Part shown: one piece after another, positions 33,585 to 42,557 of the stretch
Layout of the letters: each line of letters opens with the position of its first letter
Position numbering within the stretch: the first letter of the stretch is position 1
NCBI GenBank assembly: GCA_047602055.1
Contig: JASGIG010000001.1
Coordinates: forward strand, 2,604,001-2,668,000
Direction of reading: 5' to 3'
Length of the DNA stretch: 64,000 bases
From: JAODBQ01 sp047602055
Lineage (GTDB): Bacteria > Actinomycetota > Acidimicrobiia > Acidimicrobiales > Ilumatobacteraceae
Position numbers and translations under genes: made by a program
Notes under the pieces: model-generated
The model's input: the letters and a program-made list of their open reading frames with translations, nothing else
Database searches by the model: none
Told to the model about the DNA's origin: nothing

Positions 33585-35298
33585 TCTCGTGATCCGCGGC
33601 GGCACGGTCGTCGACGGGACCGGGCGCCCAGCACGAACGGCGGACGTCGCCGTCGTCGACGGCGTCATCGTCGAGGTTGGTCGTGTGAACGGCACGGCGC
33701 GTCGGGAGATCGACGCGTCCGGGGCGCTCGTCACGCCAGGCTTCGTCGATCTTCATACGCATTACGACGGGCAGGCGACGTGGGACGACCACCTCGAGCC
33801 GTCGAGCTGTCACGGGGTGACCACCGTCGTCCAAGGCAACTGCGGCGTCGGTTTCGCGCCGGTTCATCCCGGTGATCACGATCGGCTGATCGAGTTGATG
33901 GAAGGGGTGGAGGACATCCCGGGGACAGCCCTGCACGAAGGGTTGCAGTTCAACTGGGTGTCGTTCCCCGAGTACTTGGACGTGCTCGACGCGCGTTCAC
34001 GCGACGTGGATCTGGGCACTCAGGTTCCGCATGCCGCGGTGCGCTTGTTCGTGATGGGCGAGCGGGGCGTGAATCGTGAGCCCGCCACCGACGACGACAT
34101 CGCGTCGATGGCCGCAGTGACCCGTCAAGGGATCGACGCGGGCGCGTTGGGGTTCTCGACCTCGCGAACGGTCAACCACCGCAGCATCAAAGGTGAGCTG
34201 ACCCCGACGTTGAACGCCGAGGCCAAAGAGCTGCTCGGCATCGTCGATGCGCTGCGCGCTGCGGGCGCTGGCGTCATCCAGGCCATCAGCGACTTCCGCG
34301 AGGTCGACGACGAGTTCGCGATGCTTCGAGAGGTCGCCGCAGCTTCGGGGCGGCCGATGTCGATCTCGGTCGCCCAGTCCCAACAGCGTCCCGCGGTCGC
34401 AGCTCGGCTGTTGGAGCTGATCGCCGAGGCGAACGCCGATGGCATCACGATGCGAGCACAGGTCGCCGCACGAGCGATCGGTCTCCTGTTCGGGTTCGAG
34501 GCCACGTTGCACCCGTTCATGACGTCACCGGGCTGGACGGCAGTGAAAGACCTTCCACCAGCCGAACGCGTCGCCCGGTTGCGACAGCCCGAGGTTCGCG
34601 CCGCGTTGATCGCCGGGATGCGGACACCGCTGGAGCGACGCATGTTGGTACGCATCGAGACACTGTCCGACTTCGCACGGATGTTCCCGCTCGGCAACCC
34701 ACCAGTCTACGAACCTGCCGCATCGACATCGATCGCCGCGATCGCCGAACGTGAGCACCGTGACCCGGCCGACGTCGCCTACGACCTGCTCCTCGCCGAC
34801 GACGGCCGTGGCCTTCTGTACATGCCAGGCGGCAACTACGCCAACGGGAACCTGGACATCGTCAAAGAGCAGCTGGAACATCCCTTCTCGGTCTCCGGAC
34901 TGTCCGACGGCGGCGCTCACGTCGGAACGATCTGCGACGCAAGCTTCCCGACCACCCTCCTGCAATGGTGGGGACGCGACCGCCCGTCCGGCCGCCTACC
35001 GATCGAGCTGCTCGTCGCCAAACAGACACGGATGACCGCCGAAACAGTCGGTCTCCTCGATCGCGGCGTCATCGCCACCGGCTACCGAGCCGACCTCAAC
35101 ATCATCGACTTCGAGACCCTCGGCCTCGACGCCCCCCAGATCCGTCACGACCTCCCCGCCGCCGGCCGACGACTCTTCCAAACGGCCCACGGATACCTAC
35201 ACACCTTCGTCGCAGGCACAGAAACCCGCACCCACGGAACCGCCACCGGCGCCACACCAGGCCACCTCGTACGCGGCCCCAAACAGCGGCCTTCGTGA
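33571..35298 (+). CDS. Amidohydrolase, N-acyl-D-amino-acid deacylase-like
   Basis: 575 aa. Metal-dependent amidohydrolase: NDLVIRGGTVVDGTGRPARTADVAV start, metal site LHTHYDGQ (HxHxD-type), GVTTVVQGNCGVGFAPV typical of D-aminoacylases, ALGFSTSR, and the late aspartate in GLSDGGAHVG. The C-terminus TGYRADLNIIDFETL is usual. GTG 33571 inside the CoA transferase end implies coupling. Substrates of this family include N-acyl-D-amino acids, hydantoins and other cyclic amides. Within this cluster it may open a ring or deacylate an imported compound. Confidence 0.87.
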   Translation: MSRNDLVIRGGTVVDGTGRPARTADVAVVDGVIVEVGRVNGTARREIDASGALVTPGFVDLHTHYDGQATWDDHLEPSSCHGVTTVVQGNCGVGFAPVHPGDHDRLIELMEGVEDIPGTALHEGLQFNWVSFPEYLDVLDARSRDVDLGTQVPHAAVRLFVMGERGVNREPATDDDIASMAAVTRQGIDAGALGFSTSRTVNHRSIKGELTPTLNAEAKELLGIVDALRAAGAGVIQAISDFREVDDEFAMLREVAAASGRPMSISVAQSQQRPAVAARLLELIAEANADGITMRAQVAARAIGLLFGFEATLHPFMTSPGWTAVKDLPPAERVARLRQPEVRAALIAGMRTPLERRMLVRIETLSDFARMFPLGNPPVYEPAASTSIAAIAEREHRDPADVAYDLLLADDGRGLLYMPGGNYANGNLDIVKEQLEHPFSVSGLSDGGAHVGTICDASFPTTLLQWWGRDRPSGRLPIELLVAKQTRMTAETVGLLDRGVIATGYRADLNIIDFETLGLDAPQIRHDLPAAGRRLFQTAHGYLHTFVAGTETRTHGTATGATPGHLVRGPKQRPS

Positions 35299-35324
35299 CC
35301 GCAACGTCATCGGAGCAGCAGACC

Positions 35325-36587
35325 ATGTCGAGAGGTGAAGTGGTGGATCAACGGTCCGTCGTCGACCGTGAACCGTCGCGCCGGTCTGGGAACGAGCTCG
35401 CCGCGGCAGCCGTGCCCGGTCTGCCTGCGGGTGCCGGCGTCCAGCCTGCCGTCGAGCTCCGAGGCGTTACGAAGGAGTTCGGGGAGGTTCGGGCGGTCGA
35501 TGACGTCTCACTGTCGTTCCAGGCGGGTGAGTTCGTTGCGCTCGTCGGTCCGAGCGGCTGTGGCAAGACCACCCTGCTGCGGATGGTCGCCGGCTTGGAG
35601 ACGCCGACTCACGGAGACATCGTGCTGCACGGGCAGGACGTCTTCTCGGCCGCTCGACGCGTCAACCTCCTGCCGCACCGGCGCCACCTCGGGATGGTCT
35701 TCCAGAGCTATGCGCTGTGGCCCCACATGACGGCCTTCGACAACGTCGCGTACCCGCTTCGCCGCTCGCTGGGACGCTTGGCGCGCCTTCAGCGCGGACG
35801 GGCGAGCCAGATCAGGGAGCGTGTCGAAGACGCCCTGAGGCAGGTGCATTGTGCCGAGCTCTCCAGCCGATATCCCAGCGAGATGAGCGGCGGGCAGCAG
35901 CAGCGGATCGCGTTGGCTCGCGCGATCGTCGACTCGCCGCGCATCGTGCTGATGGACGAGCCGTTGAGCAACCTCGACGCGAAGCTGCGGACTCGTCTGC
36001 GGTTCGAGTTGCGGGCGATCCAGCAGGAGCTCGGATTCACGGCGGTGTACGTCACGCACGACCGGGCCGAAGCCGTCTCGATGGCCGACACCGTCGTCGT
36101 GCTCAACGCCGGTCGCGTCGAGCAAGCAGGTCCGCCGGTGTCGGTCTACGAGCATCCGACGAGCGCCTACGTCTCCGACTTCCTCGGCGACCACAACTTG
36201 CTGAGCGCGGTGGTCGAGGCGGTCGATGCCGAGGTGGTGACGGTCGCCACCAGCATTGGCTCGATCCCACTCGATGGGCAGTCGGGGCACGCGTTGGCGG
36301 TGGGTGATCGGGTGCGCCTGGCCCTGCCGCAAGACAGCGCGAGGTTGGAGACCTGGGTTGAGGCATCGCGTCCGCGCGAGTGCGTCGAGGTCATCGGCGT
36401 GGCCTACTGCGGTTGGTACTCAGAGGTGCTCGTCAGGTCCCGTGAGGGTGAAGAGATCACTCTCCGAACCCTTGGACAGGCGCAGGTGAGCCCGGGGTCA
36501 ACCGCTCATGTCACGGTCGACGGTCCCGTCACGATCGTCAGTGCGGGCTCCGAGCGTCCGGACGAGATGGCACAGGTGGAGGGATGA
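35325..36587 (+). CDS. ABC importer ATP-binding protein (Fe3+/spermidine type)
   Basis: 420 aa. Walker A GPSGCGKTT, Q-loop VFQSYALWPHMT, signature MSGGQQQRIALARAI, Walker B IVLMDEPLSNLDAKLR, and switch YVTHDRAEAVSMAD. The C-terminal ~110 residues form a TOBE/MOP-like domain, as in PotA, FbpC and CysA. An atypical ~45-residue Ser/Arg/Ala-rich N-terminal tail precedes the domain. ATG 35325 is 26 bases after the amidohydrolase stop. It overlaps the permease by 4 bp (ATGA), completing a one-permease, one-ATPase importer with the binding protein at 38361. Confidence 0.92.
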   Translation: MSRGEVVDQRSVVDREPSRRSGNELAAAAVPGLPAGAGVQPAVELRGVTKEFGEVRAVDDVSLSFQAGEFVALVGPSGCGKTTLLRMVAGLETPTHGDIVLHGQDVFSAARRVNLLPHRRHLGMVFQSYALWPHMTAFDNVAYPLRRSLGRLARLQRGRASQIRERVEDALRQVHCAELSSRYPSEMSGGQQQRIALARAIVDSPRIVLMDEPLSNLDAKLRTRLRFELRAIQQELGFTAVYVTHDRAEAVSMADTVVVLNAGRVEQAGPPVSVYEHPTSAYVSDFLGDHNLLSAVVEAVDAEVVTVATSIGSIPLDGQSGHALAVGDRVRLALPQDSARLETWVEASRPRECVEVIGVAYCGWYSEVLVRSREGEEITLRTLGQAQVSPGSTAHVTVDGPVTIVSAGSERPDEMAQVEG

Positions 36588-38322
36588 GATCCACGTCGCG
36601 CTCCGGGCGCGTGGTCTCGATCGTCTTGCTGCTGGGTTTGTCGATCGCACTCATCCTCCCGCTCTATTCGGTCGTCAAGGTGGCATTCCAGGCCGACGGG
36701 CAGTGGTCGTTCGACAACGTGAGTCGATTCCTGAACGCGCCTGGAATGTCGAAGAGCATCGTGAACACGGTCGTGATCACCGTGTTCACCGGCCTGCTCT
36801 CGACCGTTCTCGGGGTGGTGCTCGCGACGTCGGCCGTCTTGTTGCCGTCTGGTCGGGTGATGCGCAGGCTCTACGAGGTCATCCCTCTCGTCCCGTTGAC
36901 GGTCCCGGCGATCGTCGGCGCACTCGGTTGGCTCTTCCTGCTGTCACCGCGCAACGGCTGGCTGAACATCGTCGTTCGCTGGTTGGTGCGCAGCGACAGC
37001 GACGTCGGCCCGTTCAACGCCTTCTCGCTCGTGACGGTCGTCTTCGTCACCAGCCTGTACGTGGTGCCGTTCGTCTACACCGTCGTTGCTGCGTCACTTC
37101 GACGGGTGAACTCGGAAGGCCTCGAGGCGATGCTCATCTACGGCTCGACTCCACTGCAGATGTTGCGCCAGTCGATCACCGGATCGCTGCGACCTGCACT
37201 CTTCGCTGCCGGAACGCTCGCGTTCGTGAACGCGATCTCGATGTTCTCTGTCCCGCTCATCTTGCAGGTCGATGTCCTGACGACGTACATCTACCGGAAC
37301 GCGACGGTGGTCGGCAACCCCGGACTGGCTGCGATCGCATCGATGCCGTTGTTGGTCATCTCGCTGGCGCTTTCAACCTTTCAGCTCTCACTGATGCGGA
37401 AGTCGACACGGTTCGCCACGGTGACCGGTAAGGGAACGCTTGGGCGAAAGGTCTCACTGGGCCGCGGCTTGGATCGCGTCTTCAAGTCCTTTTCTGTCCT
37501 CTATCTCTTCCTGACGGGAATTCTTCCGCTGGGGGCGGTCGCGCTCGTCTCGCTCCTCCCGTTCTGGAAGTCCCGCTTCTCGATCTCAGACCTCTCGCTC
37601 GATCAATATCGTGCCGTTCTCGACAACCGGCAGGTCATCAATGGATTCCAGAACAGTTTGCGACTCGGGATCTTCTGTGCCATCGGGGCTGTGGTGCTCG
37701 CGGTCTTGATCCTCTTGTTCTCGGACCGCCTCCGAGACCCATTCGGCCGTGCAGCCTTCGCTGTCGGCAACCTGCCGTTGGGTGTTCCGATCGTGGTCCT
37801 CGGCCTCGGGTTCCTCTCGGCCTTCATCGGGCCGCCAATCGTGTTGTACGGCACGATCTGGTTGCTGATATTGGCCTACCTGGTGTGCTTTCTGCCGTTG
37901 GCCATGCGCAACGTCGGACCGGTGATGTCGCAGGTGAGCTGGAGCTCGAAGAGGCCGCAATGGTCCATGGGAGCACGTTCGGCGGTGCGGCCATGAGGGT
38001 CACGCTTCCGCTGGTCGTGCCCGGTGTGGCGTCCAGTCTCCTCCTTCTCTTCATCATCATCTTCCGCGAGTTCCCATTGGCGTCGTTCATCGCAACACCC
38101 GGGACGAACGTCGTCGCCGTGCAGCTTCTGAACTTCCAGCAAAATGGTCGATGGCCGGCGGCGGCCGCACTCTCATTCCTCATCAGCATCGTCTCCGCGG
38201 TAGCGATCGCTTTGTCCGTGGTGATCACCGAGCGAGTTCGGATCTCGGGCTCGAGGGCGCGCCGACGGGGGCGGGATACCTCTCGGGCGGCAGCCTCGCC
38301 GGCGCCGACATATTCGCTGTAA
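36584..38322 (+). pseudogene. ABC permease with fused membrane domains, frameshifted near 37938
   Basis: FbpB/AfuB-like double permease of about 579 aa. The first frame (36584-~37938) holds about nine to ten membrane segments, including VSIVLLLGLSIALILPLYSVV and the first EAA-like loop VNSEGLEAMLIYGSTPLQML. At QVS the frame changes: the continuation LELEEAAMVHGSTFGGAAMRVTLPLVVPGVASSL, the second EAA loop, and the last two to three membrane segments run in another frame to 38322. One missing base near 37938 explains the break. Given similar breaks elsewhere, a sequencing error is likely and the real protein is probably intact. Confidence 0.82.
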
Positions 38323-38360
38323 GTCTGAATTATCCAGTTATTCTAGCAAGGAGCACTGAA

Positions 38361-39536
38361 ATGCGTAGATCCTCGTCGGCAATCTTCGTCGCCGCCGTAT
38401 TGGTCGCAAGCCTCGCTGCGTGCGGCAGCGACGGCTCGAGCAAGGGGAGTGCGCCACTCTCGACGTCGGGGGCTTCCACGACATCGGCGCAGGTCGCGTC
38501 GTCCGATTCGACCGGATCAGCCAGCAGCGTGCCGGGTTCGGCGCCGAGCAGCAGTTCCGGCGAGTTCGACCAGGCCAAGTTCGACGCGCTCGTGGCTGCC
38601 GCGAAATCGGAAGGAGAGGTCGTCATCTATTCGTCCCAGAGCGAAGAGACCATGGCTCAGTGGGCGGAGAAGTTCGAGGACGAGTACGGCATCAAGGTCG
38701 TCTATCAACGTTTGATCCAGGGCCCGATGATCGAGCGGATGCGTCAGGAGATTGCGGCAAAGAACATCCAGGTCGACGTGACGTTCCAGAGTCCGAACCC
38801 CGCATGGGAGGCTGAGATCGCCGATCATCTCGCAACGCTCGATCCATCGGAGTTGCCAAACCTTGGGCGTGTTCCCGAGGAGGATCGGACCGCCAACAGG
38901 GTGACGGTTGGCATCACGCCGGTCTTCGGGTTCATGTACAACACCGATCGCCTCAAGCCCGAGGATCTGCCGAACACGGTCGAGGAACTGGCAACGAAGC
39001 CATCGTTGAAGGACAACATGGCGATCGTCAACGTGTCGAACGGCGGCGCGTATTACCAGTGGCACTACATGTTGAAGCAGCGCTTCGGCGACGCGAAGTA
39101 CGAGGAGTGGCTCCGCACGCTCATGGGTTCCCAAGGTGCCGTCGTCGTCGACAGCGCGGTCTCGGCAGGGAACCAGGTCGCTGCCGGCGAGCTCGCCGCA
39201 ATCACCACGTCGGCGCCGATCGTCTGGAACTCGCTGATCGCTGCCGGCGCTCCGGTGGCCTACAAGTGGCTCGACCCCACGACGTACTCGCCAGGTGCCG
39301 CACGCGCCATGGCCGACGGTCCGCATCCGGCTGCGGCGAAGCTGTTCGTCAACTGGCTCATCAGCGACGAAGGACTGCAGATCACTTGTGGCCAGCAGGC
39401 ATGCTCGGTGCCGTACGCGGACATCCCCGACACGCTGCCGATGCCGTCCAACCTCGTCGATGTGAGCATTGCCGATGCGATTGCAGCCGGGCCCGAGCTC
39501 GAACGGATCTTCGACGCGGCGCAGCAGGGAGGTTGA
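38361..39536 (+). CDS. Extracellular solute-binding lipoprotein (Fe3+/AfuA-type fold)
   Basis: 391 aa. Signal peptide with lipobox LAAC (Cys21), a Ser-rich spacer (~22-68), then a family-1/AfuA-like binding protein: EGEVVIYSSQSEETMAQWAEKFEDEYGIKVVYQR, VDVTFQSPNPAWEAEI, and VGITPVFGFMYNTDRL. Ferric-binding tyrosine pairs (YYQ...Y near 224) are not in the canonical place, so an organic ligand is as likely as iron. ATG 38361 has AAGGAG ten bases upstream. It ends with TGATG overlapping the lyase gene. Confidence 0.9.
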   Translation: MRRSSSAIFVAAVLVASLAACGSDGSSKGSAPLSTSGASTTSAQVASSDSTGSASSVPGSAPSSSSGEFDQAKFDALVAAAKSEGEVVIYSSQSEETMAQWAEKFEDEYGIKVVYQRLIQGPMIERMRQEIAAKNIQVDVTFQSPNPAWEAEIADHLATLDPSELPNLGRVPEEDRTANRVTVGITPVFGFMYNTDRLKPEDLPNTVEELATKPSLKDNMAIVNVSNGGAYYQWHYMLKQRFGDAKYEEWLRTLMGSQGAVVVDSAVSAGNQVAAGELAAITTSAPIVWNSLIAAGAPVAYKWLDPTTYSPGAARAMADGPHPAAAKLFVNWLISDEGLQITCGQQACSVPYADIPDTLPMPSNLVDVSIADAIAAGPELERIFDAAQQGG

Positions 39537-40378
39537 TGCAAATGCGTCTCGTTGACCTGATCAAGGAGCGCTCGGGTCCACTCGTCTTCCCGGAGGCGAT
39601 CGATCCACTGAGCGCCCGCCTCGTCGAACAGCGTGGATATCCCGGGATCTACACGGGGGGACACGGTGTCAGTGCCCTGTACCACGGGATCCCCGACTTC
39701 GGCCTGGTCGAGTCGGGCGAGCTCGCTGCCGTTGCGGAGCGCATCGCCTCGTCGGTCTCCGTGCCAGTCCTGTTCGACGCTGACCAGGGCGGAGAGACTC
39801 TGCTCAACATGCGCCGGAACGTCCGTCGGTTCGAGTGCACCGGCGTCGCCGCCATCCACCTCGAAGACACGACCAATCCGAAGCATCTCGGTCTCGGCGT
39901 CATCGGTCTCGATGAGTGGAAGCGGCGCGTCGCCACCGCGTGCGAGGCAAGAGTTGGCGACTCGCTCGCGATCGTCGCGCGGTCCGACTACTTGTACTTC
40001 CTGCCGAAGCGGGAGCGCTCGCAAGCGCTCGATGTGGTGATCGAGCGCGGACGTGCGGTCGCCGAAGCCGGTGCAGATCTGTTCTGGCCTGTGTTCTTGG
40101 CCGTCGACGACATCGATCTGGTCGGGCGCGAGGTCGGGATCCCGTTGGTGGACTACAACCAGCCGGTCGGCGCCGTCGCGACGACATCGCTCGCCATCGA
40201 TGTGATCCCCACCTACTCCGCCTTCCGCTACCTGGGCGCCGCGGCGGCAACGCTCGACGAGCTGGAGCGGGACGGACGGGTGGACTTCCGGACGTCGGGC
40301 CTCCCGCTCGACCAGTTCGAGGGTCTGCAGGACGTGCCGGGTTACGAGACCGAGCTGAAGAAGATGACAGGGGCGTAG
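39536..40378 (+). CDS. Isocitrate lyase / PEP mutase superfamily protein
   Basis: 280 aa. TIM-barrel of the 2-methylisocitrate lyase/carboxyphosphonoenolpyruvate mutase group: GYPGIYTGGHGVSA, metal site LFDADQGGE, IHLEDTTNPKHLG, and IVARSDYLYFLPKRERSQALDVVIERGRAVAEAGADLFWPV. The catalytic KKCGH cysteine loop of true isocitrate lyases is replaced by NPKHLG, so the reaction is probably not the standard isocitrate cleavage. ATG 39536 overlaps the binding-protein stop; ATG 39542 is an alternative. It could cleave a 2-hydroxy-diacid or act on an oxaloacetate-like compound. Confidence 0.85.
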   Translation: MQMRLVDLIKERSGPLVFPEAIDPLSARLVEQRGYPGIYTGGHGVSALYHGIPDFGLVESGELAAVAERIASSVSVPVLFDADQGGETLLNMRRNVRRFECTGVAAIHLEDTTNPKHLGLGVIGLDEWKRRVATACEARVGDSLAIVARSDYLYFLPKRERSQALDVVIERGRAVAEAGADLFWPVFLAVDDIDLVGREVGIPLVDYNQPVGAVATTSLAIDVIPTYSAFRYLGAAAATLDELERDGRVDFRTSGLPLDQFEGLQDVPGYETELKKMTGA

Positions 40379-40454
40379 CCCGTCTCGGGATCGGCGCCGA
40401 CGCCGTCAGCCACCCGGGTCGCGATGACCCGATCAATGTCCAAGGAGAGGAAGA

Positions 40455-41264
40455 ATGCCGTCACAGACCAGTTTCGTTCCTGACCCGTCGTTCGACGAGT
40501 ACAGGGAGCGCTTCGCCGAGCATTTCGTGCTCGAGCGTGATGACGCCGGCGTCATCGTCGCGCGGATGCATACGCATGGCGCCGAAGCGATGTGGAGCCT
40601 CGAGCTTCACCACGCCATCCCACAGCTGTTCACGACGATCGCAGCCGATCCGGAGAACAAGCTGCTGATCTTCGGAGGCACTGGAGATCGTTGGCTGGGT
40701 GACCAGGACGTCGACAGCTTCGGGCAGATCCAGACGTCGCCGGAGACGTTCCGGCGAGAGAGCTACTTCAAGTGGTACAAGGACGGCCTGCGGTTGCAGG
40801 AGACGCTCGTGTGGGAGGTGGACATCCCGACGATCGCGCTGTTCAACGGATCGGGTCTGCACTCGGAGATCGCGTTGTTGTGCGATCTCACCCTGTGCGC
40901 CGACGACGCGGAGATGATGGAGCCGCACTTCGTGTTCGGCCTGGCGCCCGGCGATGCCCAGTTCCTCGTGTTCCAGGAGCTGATGGGCACGAAGCGGGCG
41001 AACTACGTGATGTACCGCGGCAAGCCGGTGACGCCGGCCGAGGCGTTGGAGTGGGGCCTCGTCAACGAGGTGCTGCCGAGGGACCAGTTGCTGCCGCGTG
41101 CCCGTGAGCTGGCGGCCGGGATCCTGAAGCAGGAGGACATCATCCGCCGCATGTCGGCCCGTCTGGCCAAGCGGCGCTGGCGGCGGCTGCTGACCGACGA
41201 CTTGGAGATGCACCTCGCCCACGAGATGTGGGGCGTCGTCGGGCGCGGCGGGCTCGGCTCCTGA
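40455..41264 (+). CDS. Crotonase-superfamily hydrolase resembling 6-oxocamphor hydrolase
   Basis: 269 aa. Crotonase fold. Unlike ordinary enoyl-CoA hydratases, it carries the layout of 6-oxocamphor hydrolase, a retro-Claisen C-C hydrolase of cyclic beta-diketones: a histidine in FNGSGLHSEIALLCD (counterpart of OCH His122), EPHF (His145), APGDAQF (Asp154), and a C-terminal LAHEMWG with the late glutamate. The block MHTHGAEAMWSLELHHAI also matches. ATG 40455 follows AAGGAGAGG. This suggests ring opening of a cyclic 1,3-diketone without CoA. The residue matches are by memory of the family, not by alignment. Confidence 0.75.
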   Translation: MPSQTSFVPDPSFDEYRERFAEHFVLERDDAGVIVARMHTHGAEAMWSLELHHAIPQLFTTIAADPENKLLIFGGTGDRWLGDQDVDSFGQIQTSPETFRRESYFKWYKDGLRLQETLVWEVDIPTIALFNGSGLHSEIALLCDLTLCADDAEMMEPHFVFGLAPGDAQFLVFQELMGTKRANYVMYRGKPVTPAEALEWGLVNEVLPRDQLLPRARELAAGILKQEDIIRRMSARLAKRRWRRLLTDDLEMHLAHEMWGVVGRGGLGS

Positions 41265-41265
41265 G

Positions 41266-41994
41266 ATGGGCCGGCTCGACGGAAAGGTCGCCCTGATCAC
41301 GGGCGGTGCTCGAGGGCAGGGCGCCACCGCGGCGCGGTTGTTCGTGTCCGAGGGGGCGAAGGTGTTGGTCACCGACGTCCTCGCGGACGCCGGCCAGCAG
41401 TTGGCCGACGAGCTCGGCGACAGCGCGGCGTTCGTTCGCCACGACGTGTCCGACGAGAACGACTGGACGAACGCGGTCGACCTCGCGGTGCGGCGCTTCG
41501 GCAAGCTCGACGTGCTCGTCAACAACGCGGGCATCTGGCTGGCCAAGCCGCTGGTCGAGCACACGGTCGACGAGTTCCAGTCGATCGTCGGCGTCAACCA
41601 GCTCGGCACGTTCCTGGGGATCCGTACCGCTGTCGCGCCGATGACGGCGAACGGTGGCGGCTCGATCGTCAACATCTCGTCGGGCGCCGGGCTCCGGGGG
41701 TCGCCGAACTGCATCGCCTACACCGCGAGCAAGTACGCGATCACCGGGATGACCACGGGGAGCGCGCGTGCGCTCGCCAGGTTCAGGATCCGGGTCAACT
41801 CGATCCACCCGGGGGTGACGGACACGGCGATGCTCGACGGGGTTCCGAACGTCGACGAGATGCTCGGCGGGATCCCGATGCGCCGCAAGGCGCAACCCGC
41901 GGAGATCGCCAACGTCGCCCTGTTCCTGGCGTCGGACGAGTCGTCGTACATGACCGGTGCCCAGGTCGCCGTCGACGGCGGCTTCGCCGCCTGA
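41266..41994 (+). CDS. SDR-family oxidoreductase
   Basis: 242 aa. Classical SDR: TGGARGQG cofactor motif (~12-19), VTDV after beta2 (Asp, NAD-type), NNAG, Ser in NISSGAG, YTASK catalytic pair, and PGVTDTAM. ATG at 41266, one base after the preceding stop. It resembles 3-alpha/20-beta-hydroxysteroid-type dehydrogenases and could form the diketone substrate of the neighbouring OCH-like hydrolase by oxidising a hydroxyketone. Confidence 0.92.
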   Translation: MGRLDGKVALITGGARGQGATAARLFVSEGAKVLVTDVLADAGQQLADELGDSAAFVRHDVSDENDWTNAVDLAVRRFGKLDVLVNNAGIWLAKPLVEHTVDEFQSIVGVNQLGTFLGIRTAVAPMTANGGGSIVNISSGAGLRGSPNCIAYTASKYAITGMTTGSARALARFRIRVNSIHPGVTDTAMLDGVPNVDEMLGGIPMRRKAQPAEIANVALFLASDESSYMTGAQVAVDGGFAA

Positions 41995-41995
41995 G

Positions 41996-42542
41996 ATGAG
42001 CGGCTTCATGGACGATTCGACGTTGCAGGCACTCGTCGCCAAGGAGGAGATCCGCGATCTCCTCGCGCGGGTACTGCCGGGCCGTCGATCGGCTGGACAT
42101 GGCCGCGTTGCGGCAGGTGTACCACCCCGACGCGGTCGACGATCATGGCAGCTACGCGGGTGGTGTCGACGGGCTCCTCGAGCACGTCGTCGAGGTCACC
42201 GGCAACATGACGCAGTTGCAGCACCGCCTCGGTCAGTGCCTCATCGAACTGGCCTCACCCGACGTTGCGGTCGTCGAGACCTACTTCATGGTCCAGTACT
42301 CCCCGGATCCGCCGGGCGACGGGCAGCCGGCTCCCGATTCCGCGCTGACGTTCGGTCGTTACGTCGACCGTGCCGAACGTCGTGACGGGAGCTGGCGCAT
42401 CGCCCAGCGGACCGTGGTCTACGAGGGGCGGGTCATCGCCCGGACCGGTTCACCGGCGGCGAGTGGGCCGGACGCGCAGCAACACCGCGGCCCCGACGAC
42501 CCGATCTACCGCTACCGGGCGGCGGCGGGGCTGCCGAGCTGA
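41996..42542 (+). pseudogene. SnoaL-like (NTF2-fold) protein, frameshifted
   Basis: The N-terminal 25 codons MSGFMDDSTLQALVAKEEIRDLLAR from ATG 41996 are followed, in another frame, by YCRAVDRLDMAALRQVYHPDAVDDHGSYAGG ... IYRYRAAAGLPS to 42542. One extra G in the GGG run at 42069-42071 accounts for the break; corrected, the protein is about 181 aa, normal for SnoaL-like proteins. The Arg/Tyr/Asp arrangement of NTF2-like dehydratase or cyclase pockets is retained (YHPDAVDDHG). Probably a sequence error. Last gene of the plus-strand cluster. Confidence 0.8.
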
Positions 42543-42557
42543 GCGGCCAGCCCGCAG

